From assembly GCF_014639275.1 (NCBI RefSeq), contig NZ_BMFW01000035.1:1-33870 (forward strand): a stretch of DNA of 33,870 nucleotides, in the 5' to 3' direction. A model generated the notes under the pieces. It was not told the origin of the DNA and ran no database searches. It worked only from the letters and a program-made list of their open reading frames with translations. Made by a program: the position numbers and the translations under genes. This document shows, one piece after another, positions 23,919-33,870 of the stretch (positions are counted from its first letter, which is position 1; each line of letters opens with the position of its first letter). Source of the DNA: Arthrobacter liuii. Its GTDB lineage: Bacteria > Actinomycetota > Actinomycetes > Actinomycetales > Micrococcaceae.

Positions 23919-24221
23919 ATGGCTACCGATTACGATGCTCCACGCAAGCAGGAAGAAGAGTCGCCCGCCGACTCCCTCGAAGCACTCCAGGCGTCACGGA
24001 GCGGGAACGCGCAGACCGCGGTCATCGATGTCGAGGAGAACGACACCGCCGAAGGCATCGACCTGCCCGGCGCCGACCTGTCCAACGAGGAACTGACCGT
24101 TATCGTGGTTCCCGAGCAGTCGGACGAGTTCACCTGCTCGTCGTGCTTCCTGGTCCGCCACCGGTCGCAGGTTGCCCGCGAAAAGGACGGCCTGAAGTAC
24201 TGCCGCGACTGCGAAGGCTGA
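23919..24221 (+). CDS. DUF4193 family zinc-ribbon-like protein
   Basis: A 100-residue acidic protein typical of Actinomycetota; function unknown. After a charged N-terminus the segment ELTVIVVPEQSDEFTCSSCF leads into two C-x-x-C pairs (Cys 73/76 and Cys 95/98), a likely zinc ribbon. I chose the ATG at 23919 (MATDYDAP...) because family members start like this; an ATG 11 codons upstream is also open. A terminator follows. Confidence 0.88.
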   Translation: MATDYDAPRKQEEESPADSLEALQASRSGNAQTAVIDVEENDTAEGIDLPGADLSNEELTVIVVPEQSDEFTCSSCFLVRHRSQVAREKDGLKYCRDCEG

Positions 24222-24242
24222 GTTTCTTCCCGATCTTTCCCG

Positions 24243-24273
24243 GCGCCGGCCACCTCCTTGGGGTGGCCGGCGC
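24243..24273 (+). terminator. Terminator after DUF4193
   Basis: GCGCCGGCCACC and its exact reverse complement enclose a 7-base loop, followed by TGCTTTG. It begins 22 bp after the stop codon. Confidence 0.8.
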
Positions 24274-24380
24274 TGCTTTGTCTCCAGCCGCCGTCGTTAC
24301 CAAAATGGGCCCTCGTTTCCGGGCCCGAACACTCCTACGCTGGAAGCATCCAATGGTTCTTTTTCCTGGATGGCACTGCA

Positions 24381-24926
24381 ATGAAAAAGTTCTCCATCTG
24401 GCTCGCAGCCATCCTGCTGGCTGTAGGGCTGGGAATGACGGTTTCGGGGCCTGCCTCGGCGGCACCCTACTGCGGGCTCACGTGGGGCTCGCTTGCCAAA
24501 TCCGGGCAGGACACCGGTACCGCAGCCGTCACCAACGTCCGCACGGGGCAGCATTACTGCTTTGACCGGCTGGTGGTGGACCTCAACGGGCCTGCAGTCT
24601 CCTATACGGTGCAGTATGTGCCGCGCATCGAACAGGAGGGCTCGGGGGCCGTCATCCCAGTGCGGGGCGGCGCCCGCCTGCATATCAGCATCAAGGCGCC
24701 CTCCTATGACGAGAACGGCAACGCCACCTACAACCCTGCCGACAAAAATGAACTCAGCAACGTTTCGGGCTACCAGACCTTCCGCCAGGTGGTCTCCGCC
24801 GGCAGCTTCGAAGGGTACACAAGCCTGGGACTGGGCGTCCGGGCCCGCCTCCCGTTCCGGGTATTCACCCTGGCCGGCCCCGGCTCCGGCTCCCGCCTGG
24901 TGGTCGACGTGGCGCACTTCTGGTGA
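24381..24926 (+). CDS. Secreted AMIN-like domain protein
   Basis: This 181-residue protein starts with a Sec signal peptide (MKKFSIWLAAILLAVGLGMT) with a likely cut after A-S-A 27. The mature part begins APYCGLTWGSLAKSG and contains NVRTGQHYCFDRLVVDLNG, the hallmark of actinobacterial AMIN-like proteins, a beta-sandwich thought to bind cell-wall or surface polymers. Two Cys residues may form a disulfide. The start at 24381 was chosen for the signal peptide; the ribosome site is weak. A strong terminator follows. Confidence 0.8.
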   Translation: MKKFSIWLAAILLAVGLGMTVSGPASAAPYCGLTWGSLAKSGQDTGTAAVTNVRTGQHYCFDRLVVDLNGPAVSYTVQYVPRIEQEGSGAVIPVRGGARLHISIKAPSYDENGNATYNPADKNELSNVSGYQTFRQVVSAGSFEGYTSLGLGVRARLPFRVFTLAGPGSGSRLVVDVAHFW

Positions 24927-24946
24927 CGGAACCGTCGTCGTAAACC

Positions 24947-24985
24947 AAAAAGGTGCCGCACCCCTGATGGGGCGCGGCACCTTTT
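24947..24985. terminator. Bidirectional terminator
   Basis: AAAAGGTGCCGC pairs with GCGGCACCTTTT, with a CCCC/GGGG inner stem, giving A-rich and T-rich ends that work on both strands. It lies between the convergent AMIN-like gene and APC permease gene. Confidence 0.9.
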
Positions 24986-24994
24986 CTGCGGGGT

Positions 24995-26059
24995 TTACTC
25001 CGGGACCACCAGTGCCGGCGTGTCCTGCCTTAGGGTTTCGCCGCGGAAGAAGCCGGGGTGCGTGCGGGCCATGACCAGCATGACGACGGCGCCCAGCGCC
25101 AGGATCCCGACGCCCAGGATGAACACCAGGCCGACGCCGAAGATTTCCGAGCCGCTGCCGAATTCAGGCGCCAGGCTGTCCATGGCGGTCTGGACGAACA
25201 CCACGAACAGGCCCACGCCGCCCAGCACCGGGCACACCAGCCGGAACACGAAGTGGCGCATGCTGTTGAAGAGGCTGTGGCGGAAGTACCAGGTGCAGGC
25301 CATGGCGGTGAGGCCGTAGTAGAAGCAGATCATCAGGCCCAGGGCCAGGATGGTGTCGTTCAGGACGTTCTCGCTGACCACATGCATCACTGCGTAGAAC
25401 CCCGCGGACATGACGCCCGCGGCAACGGTGGCGAAGCCCGGCGTCGCGAACTTCCTGCTGATGCGGCTGAAGGGCTCCGGGAGGGCACCGTAGTGGGCCA
25501 TGGCCAGCAGGCTCCGGGACGGTGACATGAAGGTGGACTGAAGGGATGCGGCGGAGCTGGAGAGGACGGCCAGGGACATCAGGATGGCGAAGGGACCCAT
25601 GATGGGGGAGGCAAGGGCCGTGAAGATGTTCTCGTGGTTTTCGGCGTTGTTCAGGCCGTTGCCGGTATCGCCGACGCCCGCGAACATCATGTTGGCGGCC
25701 AGCAGGCCCCAGCCGCCCATCCAGCCGATCCAGGGCCCGAAGGCTTTGGTCACCCAGGTGAAGGTGGTGCCGCTGTCCGGAGAGTCGGCGTTGAGCTCCC
25801 GGTAGGCGAGGGAAACCAGGATCATGGGGATGAACCCGATCAGGAAGATGACCGGCAGTTGGAGCCCCGCTTCATTGACGGTGGGTCCCAGTGCGCTGGT
25901 GAGGGTGTAGGCGGGGGCAATGGTGGAAATCCCCAGGACGACGACGGCCAGGAGCCCGAACTGGCCGCCCTTGAGTCCGTTGGCGCTGATGCCGCCCGCG
26001 GAGGGGGCGTGGGCGTGCGGACCGGGTTTGGCGGTACTGGTGCGGATTGTCTCTGTCAT
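24995..26059 (-). CDS. APC family amino-acid/polyamine permease with internal deletion
   Basis: APC permeases are usually about 480-510 residues with 12 membrane helices. This one has 354 residues from the ATG at 26059. The first three helices are present (FGLLAVVVLGISTIAPAYTL, LPVIFLIGFIPMILVSLAYR, AFGPWIGWMGGWGLLAANM). At about residue 125 the text jumps to FAGVGDTGNGLNNAENHENI, which in full-length relatives lies after helix 7, then continues normally to the C-terminus. So about 150 residues (roughly helices 4-7) seem to be missing, without loss of frame. It is probably inactive. Two matching 15-bp palindromes lie upstream. Confidence 0.8.
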   Translation of the reverse strand: MTETIRTSTAKPGPHAHAPSAGGISANGLKGGQFGLLAVVVLGISTIAPAYTLTSALGPTVNEAGLQLPVIFLIGFIPMILVSLAYRELNADSPDSGTTFTWVTKAFGPWIGWMGGWGLLAANMMFAGVGDTGNGLNNAENHENIFTALASPIMGPFAILMSLAVLSSSAASLQSTFMSPSRSLLAMAHYGALPEPFSRISRKFATPGFATVAAGVMSAGFYAVMHVVSENVLNDTILALGLMICFYYGLTAMACTWYFRHSLFNSMRHFVFRLVCPVLGGVGLFVVFVQTAMDSLAPEFGSGSEIFGVGLVFILGVGILALGAVVMLVMARTHPGFFRGETLRQDTPALVVPE

Positions 26060-26100
26060 GGCACCACTTTCTGGAAGGGCTGTGAGATGGAGGTCACTAT

Positions 26101-26115
26101 ATGAATGACGTTCAT
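26101..26115. promoter_or_regulatory. 15-bp palindrome upstream of APC permease, copy 1
   Basis: ATGAATGACGTTCAT has perfect 5-bp outer arms (ATGAA/TTCAT). A related site lies 54 bp further upstream of the gene. Its size and place suit a TetR- or GntR-type operator. Confidence 0.55.
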
Positions 26116-26154
26116 TTAGTATGAGGACGCCCATCCCGGGATGCAAGAGGAAAT

Positions 26155-26169
26155 ATGAATCACATTCGT
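26155..26169. promoter_or_regulatory. 15-bp palindrome upstream of APC permease, copy 2
   Basis: ATGAATCACATTCGT matches copy 1 at 12 of 15 positions and keeps the inner GAAT/ATTC arms. Spacing to copy 1 is 54 bp, close to five helical turns. Confidence 0.5.
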
Positions 26170-26280
26170 TTGTGACTCATTTTCAAATTAGTAAGCTCAC
26201 TGAGAAATTTTCTTCCGCCCTGCCGCCGCGCGGTCCCCGGCTGGTAGCGTCTGCCGTACTGGACCACTCGAGGAGGATGC

Positions 26281-26760
26281 ATGAAAGCTTCACCGACACT
26301 GACCAATAACCTGCAGGCCGTCCTGGCGGACCTGATCGAGCTCCACGTTCAGGGCAAGCAGGCGCACTGGAACATCGTGGGCACCAACTTCCGCGACCTC
26401 CACCTGCAGCTTGACGAGATCGTGGACGCCGCGCGCCAGTTCGCCGACGACACCGCCGAGCGCATGCGCGCCCTGCACGCGCTCCCTGACGGCCGCAGCA
26501 CCACCGTTGCGGAAACCACCAGCCTGGCCCAGTTCCCTGAAGGGCTGATAAGCACCGGGGACGCCATTGAGCGGATCGTCGCCGCCATGGAGGCTGCCGT
26601 GGGCACCATGCGCAAGGTCCATGACGAAGTGGATGAGGAAGACCCCACCTCCGCGGATCTCCTGCATGAGTTCATCTCCCGGCTGGAACAGTTCGCCTGG
26701 ATGGTGCAGGCGGAAAACATGAAGCCCACCGCCAAGGTCACGGCGGCCGACTCCAAGTAG
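26281..26760 (+). CDS. dps: Dps family DNA-binding/ferritin-like protein
   Basis: Dps forms a 12-subunit shell that oxidises and stores iron and protects DNA under stress. The 159-residue protein has the family start NNLQAVLADLIELHVQGKQA then HWNIVGTNFRDLHLQLDEIV. Ferroxidase ligands can be placed at His 29, His 41, Asp 56 and Glu 60 (DDTAERMRAL). The short Lys-containing C-terminus is modest for DNA binding. GAGGAGG lies 4 bases before the ATG. A Rho-independent terminator follows. Confidence 0.93.
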   Translation: MKASPTLTNNLQAVLADLIELHVQGKQAHWNIVGTNFRDLHLQLDEIVDAARQFADDTAERMRALHALPDGRSTTVAETTSLAQFPEGLISTGDAIERIVAAMEAAVGTMRKVHDEVDEEDPTSADLLHEFISRLEQFAWMVQAENMKPTAKVTAADSK

Positions 26761-26773
26761 CCGGCATTTCATT

Positions 26774-26820
26774 GGGCGTCCGGCGCTGAGGGGCACCCCC
26801 CGGCGCCGGACGTCCTTTTT
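26774..26820 (+). terminator. Rho-independent terminator of dps
   Basis: GGGCGTCCGGCGC pairs with GCGCCGGACGTCC (one G-U) and is followed by TTTTT. Confidence 0.9.
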
Positions 26821-26838
26821 GCTGCCTGGCCCGTCCGG

Positions 26839-28397
26839 CTACGACGCTTTGGGCACTTTCCGGAGGACGACGGCGGCGAGCACTGCCGCCGTCGCCATAA
26901 GTACCAGCCCAATGGCCGACGTGATGTGCACGCCGGAATCAAACGCGGAGGCCGCGGCGTCGCTGACGGCAGCGACAGCGGAGGGGGCAGCAGGCGTGCC
27001 GCCTCCACCGCGCCGGCCAGCGTTTCCCCGGCGTTGTGCAGGGAAGGCCCCTGCAGCATGCCGTCCAGCCCCGCGGGCAGCCTCAGGTTCTGCTGGTAGG
27101 ACGCCGTCAGGATGGAACCCAGCACAGCAGTCCCCAGCAGCGAGCCCACCTCATAACCCGTTTCGGAAATTGCCGCGGCAGCGCCTGACCTCTCGGGCGG
27201 GGCGGAGCCGAGGATCAGGTCATTGGAGATGGTCTCCGCGGTGCCCACGCCCAGCGTCAGGACCAGGAGCGCTGCCAGCAGCAGTGAGGGTCCGCCGTCG
27301 TGGTTCCCGAAGGCCACCATGCTGTACCCAATGGCACTGAAAGCCAGCCCCGCAGCCACGACGTGCCCCGGACGGACCCTGCGGACCAGCGGCACCACCA
27401 CCAGGCCGGCCACCACCGTGGCCGCCAGCGCCGGGATCATGGCAACGCCCGCCGCGGACGGGGTCATGCCCTCGAGGAGCTGGAGGTGCTGGGCAAGGAA
27501 CAGAATGAACCCGTTGAAGGAAAACAGGGCCAGGATGTTCGCGCTGATGGCCATGCTGAACACCCTGTTCCGGAAGAGCGTCATATCCAGCAGCGGGTGC
27601 TCCAGCCGGTGCTGCCGCCGCACGAACACGGCCCCCATCGCCAGGCCGAAGAGGATGGCACCAAGGCCTGCCGTGCCGGGGCCTTCGGTGGCAACTGCCT
27701 TGATGCCGTAAACCACGGGAACCATAACCAGCATCGAGAGCAGGATGCTGGTTATGTCCACCTTGCCTGGCGCCGGGTCCTTCGATTCCGGGATGAGGGC
27801 CGGCCCGAATGCCAGCAGGGGGAGCATGAGGGGCACTGCCACCAGGAAAACGGCCCCCCACCAGAAGTGCTCCACCAGCCACCCGCCGAGGATCGGCCCC
27901 AGGGCGGCGCCACCCGAGAATCCTGCGGCCCAGATGGCTACGGCCAGCCTCCGGCGGTTGGGCTCAGGGAAGATGTTGCGGATCAGCGACAGCGTGGACG
28001 GCATCAGCATGGCGCCAAAGAACCCCAGGGCTGCGCGGCCGGCGATCAGCCACTCCGGCGTGGGCGCAAAGGCCGCCGCGGCTGACAGTCCGGCAAAGCC
28101 CAGGCTGCCGATGGTCAGCAGCCGCCGCCGCCCGATCCGGTCGCCAAGGCTTCCCATTGATACCAGCAGCCCGGCCAGTACCAGCGGGTAGGCGTCAATG
28201 ATCCACAGCAGTTGCACGCCGGCGGGCTCCAGGGCGCGGGCAATGGCGGGCAGCGCGAAGGTCAGCGCGGTGTTGTCCACCGCAACGAGCAGCACGGGAA
28301 ACATCAGCAGCCCCAGGGCAAGCCAGTCGCGCCATGGCGGGCGTCTGGCGTGGCTGTTCCCGCGGGCAGGTGCAAGGGCATTGATGGGTGCGGCCAT
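26839..28397 (-). pseudogene. DHA2-type MFS multidrug transporter, frameshifted near the 3' end
   Basis: The first about 470 residues are a normal 14-helix drug:H+ antiporter: DNTALTFALPAIARAL (motif D1-like), GSLGDRIGRRRLLTIG (motif A), ALGPILGGWLVEHFWWGAVF (motif C). After AGETLAGAVEAARLLP the frame becomes Pro/Arg-rich nonsense that runs through the dps terminator to 26769. One base change in the run of five G near 26983-26987 restores SDAAASAFDSGVHITSAIGL, a last helix LVLMATAAVLAAVVLRKVP and a stop at 26839. The start is ATG 28397. The transporter is divergent from a TetR gene over a palindrome. The shift may be a homopolymer base-call error. Confidence 0.85.
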
Positions 28398-28407
28398 AAG
28401 GTAACTG

Positions 28408-28423
28408 TACCGTCCGGACGGTA
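28408..28423. promoter_or_regulatory. 16-bp perfect palindrome, probable TetR operator
   Basis: TACCGTCCGGACGGTA sits between the divergent MFS and TetR genes; the flanks extend the symmetry to 24 bp with one mismatch (ACTG.../...TAGT). It lies 11 bp from the MFS start, where bound repressor would block that gene. Confidence 0.85.
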
Positions 28424-28471
28424 TAGTTTTGAACTGCATCTATTCCGTTTTCCTGCCCGGTGGAAGGCATG

Positions 28472-29017
28472 ATGGAAGGCATGCCCCGAAAGCCTGTAGC
28501 ACGTGACGCGGTCCTTGACGCCTTCGAGTCCCTGCTGATCGAAGTAGGGGAGCGGGCTGCCACCCTCGATGCCGTTGCCCGGAAGGCCGGTGTGTCGAAG
28601 GGCGGGCTGCTCTACCACTTCCCCAACAAGGAAGCGCTCATCGCCGTGCTGCTTGACCGCCTGGATGGGCTGGCGACGGCGGATGCCGACGCGATGGCTT
28701 CGGCCAGCGAAGGTGCGGCGGCATACTTCATCCGTTCCTCTGTCTGGGCGGATACTCCGCTGGACCGTGCCATCGTGGCCGCCACCAGGCTTGCAGAGGT
28801 GGCGCACGAAGGGACGCGCCGCCGTTTCGCAGCTATTCAGCAGCGCTGGCTGGACGAGATCGCGGCGGATGTTGGGCCGGGGCTGGCTAAAGCAGTGCTT
28901 TACATGGGTGACGGCTTGTACTTCAATGCCATGCTGTCCGTGGCCCCTGTGCCGGAGGGGGGAGCGGCCGCTGACGTGGAGGAACTCCTGGCCGCTTTGG
29001 AGCGGCTCCGCAGGTAG
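28472..29017 (+). CDS. TetR/AcrR family transcriptional regulator
   Basis: A regulator of about 181 residues. The N-terminal HTH reads ARDAVLDAFESLLIEVGERA then ATLDAVARKAGVSKGGLLYH and FPNKEALIAVLLDRL, the TetR signature. The C-terminal ligand domain is all-helical. It most likely represses itself and the divergent MFS pump through the palindrome at 28408-28423. A duplicated GGAAGGCATG gives several in-frame starts (28460 GTG, 28469, 28472 and 28481 ATG); 28472 has the best spacing to GGAAGG. Confidence 0.9.
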   Translation: MEGMPRKPVARDAVLDAFESLLIEVGERAATLDAVARKAGVSKGGLLYHFPNKEALIAVLLDRLDGLATADADAMASASEGAAAYFIRSSVWADTPLDRAIVAATRLAEVAHEGTRRRFAAIQQRWLDEIAADVGPGLAKAVLYMGDGLYFNAMLSVAPVPEGGAAADVEELLAALERLRR

Positions 29018-29118
29018 CCCTGACTATTTGCCGGGAGGGGTTGTGGCGTAGGACAATGGAGAGTTGTGAGGGCTGTTACCGGCCCGTCACGATCCAACAA
29101 ATGAATAGCCTTTGACCT

Positions 29119-29352
29119 GCGGCGGGAGAGTTCTGCCGGAAGTAAAGGCAGGCGCCGTAGGAGCAAATCCTCCCCAGGAATCTCGCAGGCCCCTGTACCG
29201 CCGCGGCGAGGCGCCTCTGGAAAGCAGCAGGCAGTTTTCCTGCCTCCCTTTGGGGAGCGAAAAGACTGCTGTGCTCACCGACGGTGCAAGCGGAACCTGC
29301 CCAGCGCAGGCAACGCGGAAACTCTCAGGTCCAATACAGAGCGGGGAGGAAC
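29119..29352 (+). ncRNA. Tandem glycine riboswitch
   Basis: Two consecutive glycine aptamers precede gcvP. The first has GGCGGGAGAGTT at its start, GGCGCCGTAGGAGCAAATCC, CTCGCAGGC, CCTGTACCG and a closing GCCTCTGGAAAGCA. The second has GGGGAGCGAAAAGACTGC, CACCGACGGTGCAAGC, GGAAACTCTCAGGTC and ATACAGAGCGGGGAGG. Both show the conserved glycine-aptamer core and the short linker between them. It should turn on the gcv genes when glycine is plentiful. An expression platform is not obvious in the 50 bases before gcvP. Confidence 0.93.
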
Positions 29353-29402
29353 CCGAATAGCTGTGGCGTACCCTGCGCCGCCTGAGTCAATGGAGTTCCT
29401 TC

Positions 29403-32249
<2,847 letters not shown>

Positions 32250-32260
32250 GGACCCGCACC

Positions 32261-33409
32261 ATGACCGAGAAGTACACCGCGCTGTACGACGAGCACAAAA
32301 AGCTGGGCGCCTCCTTTACCGACTTCGGCGGCTGGGAGATGCCGCTCAAGTACAGCTCCGAACTGGCCGAACACCACGCAGTCCGCAAGGCGGCCGGCCT
32401 GTTCGATCTTTCCCACATGGGCGAGGTCTGGGTGACCGGGCCGGAGGCCGCCGACTTCCTGGACTACGCCCTGGTGGGAAAGATCTCCGCCATGGCCGTG
32501 GGCAAGGCAAAATACTCGCTGATCTGCAATGCGGACGGCGGCATCATCGATGACCTCATCACCTACCGCCGGCCTGCCGCGCAGGACGGCACCGACGTCT
32601 TCCTGGTGGTCCCCAACGCAGGTAATGCCGCAGTGGTGGCAGCAGCCCTGCAGGAACGGGCTGCAGGCTTTGATGTACAGGTGGAGGATGCGTCAGCCCG
32701 GACTTCGCTGATCGCCGTCCAGGGCCCCAAAGCCCAGGAACTCCTGCTGCGCCTTGTCCCGGCCGCGCAGCACGCCCTGGTGGCGGAGCTGAAGTACTAC
32801 GCCGCCGTCGAGGTGCCGGTCCTGGTGGGCGGCGCCGGCAAGGAGCTCCTGCTGGCCCGTACCGGCTACACCGGTGAGGATGGGTTCGAGATCTTCGTGG
32901 ACAACGGCGATGCGGCAGGGCTGTGGCAGGCGCTGATCGCCATCGCCGACGATGGGGAACTGACTCCTGCCGGCCTCGCGTCCCGCGACTCGCTCCGCCT
33001 CGAAGCGGGGATGCCCCTGTATGGCAATGAACTGTCGCTGCAGGGCGACCCGTTCGCGGCCGGCCTGGGGCCCGTCGTCGCGCTCTCCAAGGACGGCGAC
33101 TTCGTTGGCAAGGCTGCGCTTGCGGCCAAAAAGGAAGCCGGCGCCGGCAGCACCTCAGGGCGCCGCCTCGTCGGGCTCAAAGGCCAGGGCCGGCGTGCCG
33201 GCCGCGCACACTACCCCGTACTCAAGGATGGCATCACGGTGGGCGAAATCACCTCAGGCCAGCCCTCACCCACCCTTGGCTACCCGATCGCCATGGCCTA
33301 CGTCGACGTCGAACACTCCGCCCCGGGTTCCGCCCTGGACATCGACCTCCGCGGCAAGGCCGAACCGTTCGAAGTCGTCGACCTGCCGTTTTACCGCCGA
33401 GCCAAATAA
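32261..33409 (+). CDS. gcvT: Aminomethyltransferase (glycine cleavage T-protein)
   Basis: GcvT transfers the methylene group from aminomethyl-lipoyl GcvH to tetrahydrofolate, releasing ammonia. The 382-residue protein has the family start YDEHKKLGASFTDFGGWEMP, the DLSHMGEVWVTGP loop, GDGGIIDDL-like NADGGIIDDLITYR, and the RTGYTGEDGFEIFV and ASRDSLRLEAGMPLYGNEL motifs. The ATG at 32261 is 11 bp after the gcvP stop, so both are in one operon. Confidence 0.95.
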   Translation: MTEKYTALYDEHKKLGASFTDFGGWEMPLKYSSELAEHHAVRKAAGLFDLSHMGEVWVTGPEAADFLDYALVGKISAMAVGKAKYSLICNADGGIIDDLITYRRPAAQDGTDVFLVVPNAGNAAVVAAALQERAAGFDVQVEDASARTSLIAVQGPKAQELLLRLVPAAQHALVAELKYYAAVEVPVLVGGAGKELLLARTGYTGEDGFEIFVDNGDAAGLWQALIAIADDGELTPAGLASRDSLRLEAGMPLYGNELSLQGDPFAAGLGPVVALSKDGDFVGKAALAAKKEAGAGSTSGRRLVGLKGQGRRAGRAHYPVLKDGITVGEITSGQPSPTLGYPIAMAYVDVEHSAPGSALDIDLRGKAEPFEVVDLPFYRRAK

Positions 33410-33728
33410 CCTTTCGTGCCTCACCGTGGCTGGCTTCGGGGCCGGCGGACCGGACATTTTCACGCGTGCGTTGGGCCCACGCCGTCAGGGTTCCCTGGCC
33501 GAGCTTGCGAGGTTAGGGAGACGGTGGGGAGCACGCTTTCGAAAAGTCCGGCTCCGCCCGCCCCTCGAGGGCATGTCGCCTTGGTGACTTGCCTGCGGAG
33601 TGGGCGGGGCATCCGGCAGCGTGCGTCTAAGGGAGCGTCACGTCCGCTTAGCGGGCGTCTTCGCGACCGAGCACGCAGAGGATGTCCTGCCCGCTCCACC
33701 CCAACCACCTGTTTAGTTAGGAACCACC
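33410..33728 (+). other. Gene-free gcvT-sdaA interval with two hairpins
   Basis: No gene is supported in these 319 bp, and gcvH, often placed near here in relatives, is absent. A composite hairpin is formed by CCGTC (33482-33486) with GACGG (33520-33524) and TCCCTGGCC (33492-33500) with GGTTAGGGA (33511-33519), loop GAGCTTGCGA. A second hairpin is CGTCCGC-TTA-GCGGGCG (33641-33657). The first looks like an intergenic repeat element; either may end the gcv transcript. Confidence 0.5.
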
Positions 33729-33870
33729 ATGGCTGTTGGCGTCTTTGATCTGTTTAGTATCGGGATTGGGCCTTCGTCTTCCCATACTGTGGGGCCGATG
33801 CGGGCTGCTGCCGTGTTCGCGGAGGAGCTCAAGGCGTCCGGGGTCCTGGCGCGGGTGGGGTCTCTGCGGG
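33729..33870 (+). CDS. sdaA: L-serine ammonia-lyase (dehydratase), partial
   Basis: The first 47 codons are visible: MAVGVFDLFSIGIGPSSSHT followed by VGPMRAAAVFAEEL. The S-I-G-I-G-P-S-S-S-H-T-V-G-P-M segment is the diagnostic start of iron-sulfur L-serine dehydratases, which convert serine to pyruvate and ammonia. AGGAACCACC precedes the ATG. Placed after gcvPT it would drain serine formed from glycine plus the one-carbon unit. The gene runs off the window. Confidence 0.92.
   Translation, partial: MAVGVFDLFSIGIGPSSSHTVGPMRAAAVFAEELKASGVLARVGSLR

Overview
The window is high-GC actinobacterial DNA. Gene content and order (an L-arabinose operon next to an mmsAB-type sugar importer, a tandem glycine riboswitch before gcvP, DUF4193 and AMIN-like proteins, EF-G-like protein, ChaB, Dps) most resemble Arthrobacter/Pseudarthrobacter (Micrococcaceae). 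That placement is my judgement from protein resemblance, not a search result.

Left part (1 to about 9.9 kb) is an accessory, decaying region. It holds an LCP cell-wall ligase cut by the window edge, a C-terminal scrap of an FtsW/RodA-type protein, a DUF1345 membrane protein, a 5'-truncated MgtE-N/CBS protein, a small HTH-plus-membrane protein, a ParB-like small protein, an aquaporin frameshifted in its second NPA motif, and then a pile-up of remnants: tail of an exported Ala/Pro-rich protein, serine recombinase fragment, pRiA4b ORF-3-like protein missing its N-terminus, AAA+ ATPase broken by frameshifts, and the last 51 codons of a membrane transporter. CsbD, a degenerate Hpt protein and a frameshifted DUF1508 gene follow. 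The region ends at a 3' tRNA fragment (T-arm, acceptor strand, CCA) at 9884-9911, which looks like the scar of integration into a tRNA gene.

Right part (about 9.97 kb to the end) looks like ordinary chromosome. ChaB, an EF-G-like GTPase and an MFS transporter are followed, across a very strong bidirectional hairpin, by an L-arabinose module. On the minus strand lies a lipoprotein sugar-binding protein, an ABC ATPase and a permease. Divergent on the plus strand lie araB-araD-araA and a LacI-family repressor gene (probable araR). The 265-bp divergent promoter region carries two exact inverted copies of a 14-bp LacI-type operator, so import and catabolism are probably co-repressed by the repressor encoded at the operon end. 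A six-unit 17-bp tandem repeat starts at the repressor stop codon.

Next come DUF4193 (zinc-ribbon-like), a secreted AMIN-like protein, an APC permease lacking about 150 internal residues behind two matching 15-bp palindromes, Dps, a divergent MFS/TetR pair around a 16-bp perfect palindrome (the MFS gene has a frameshift in a G-run near its 3' end), and the glycine cleavage locus: tandem glycine riboswitch, gcvP, gcvT, and the start of an L-serine dehydratase. gcvH is not in the window.

I found no clearly new multi-gene system. The most worthwhile signals are the paired arabinose operators, the 17-bp repeat, the APC palindromes with the shortened permease, and the stacked gene remnants beside the tRNA scar.
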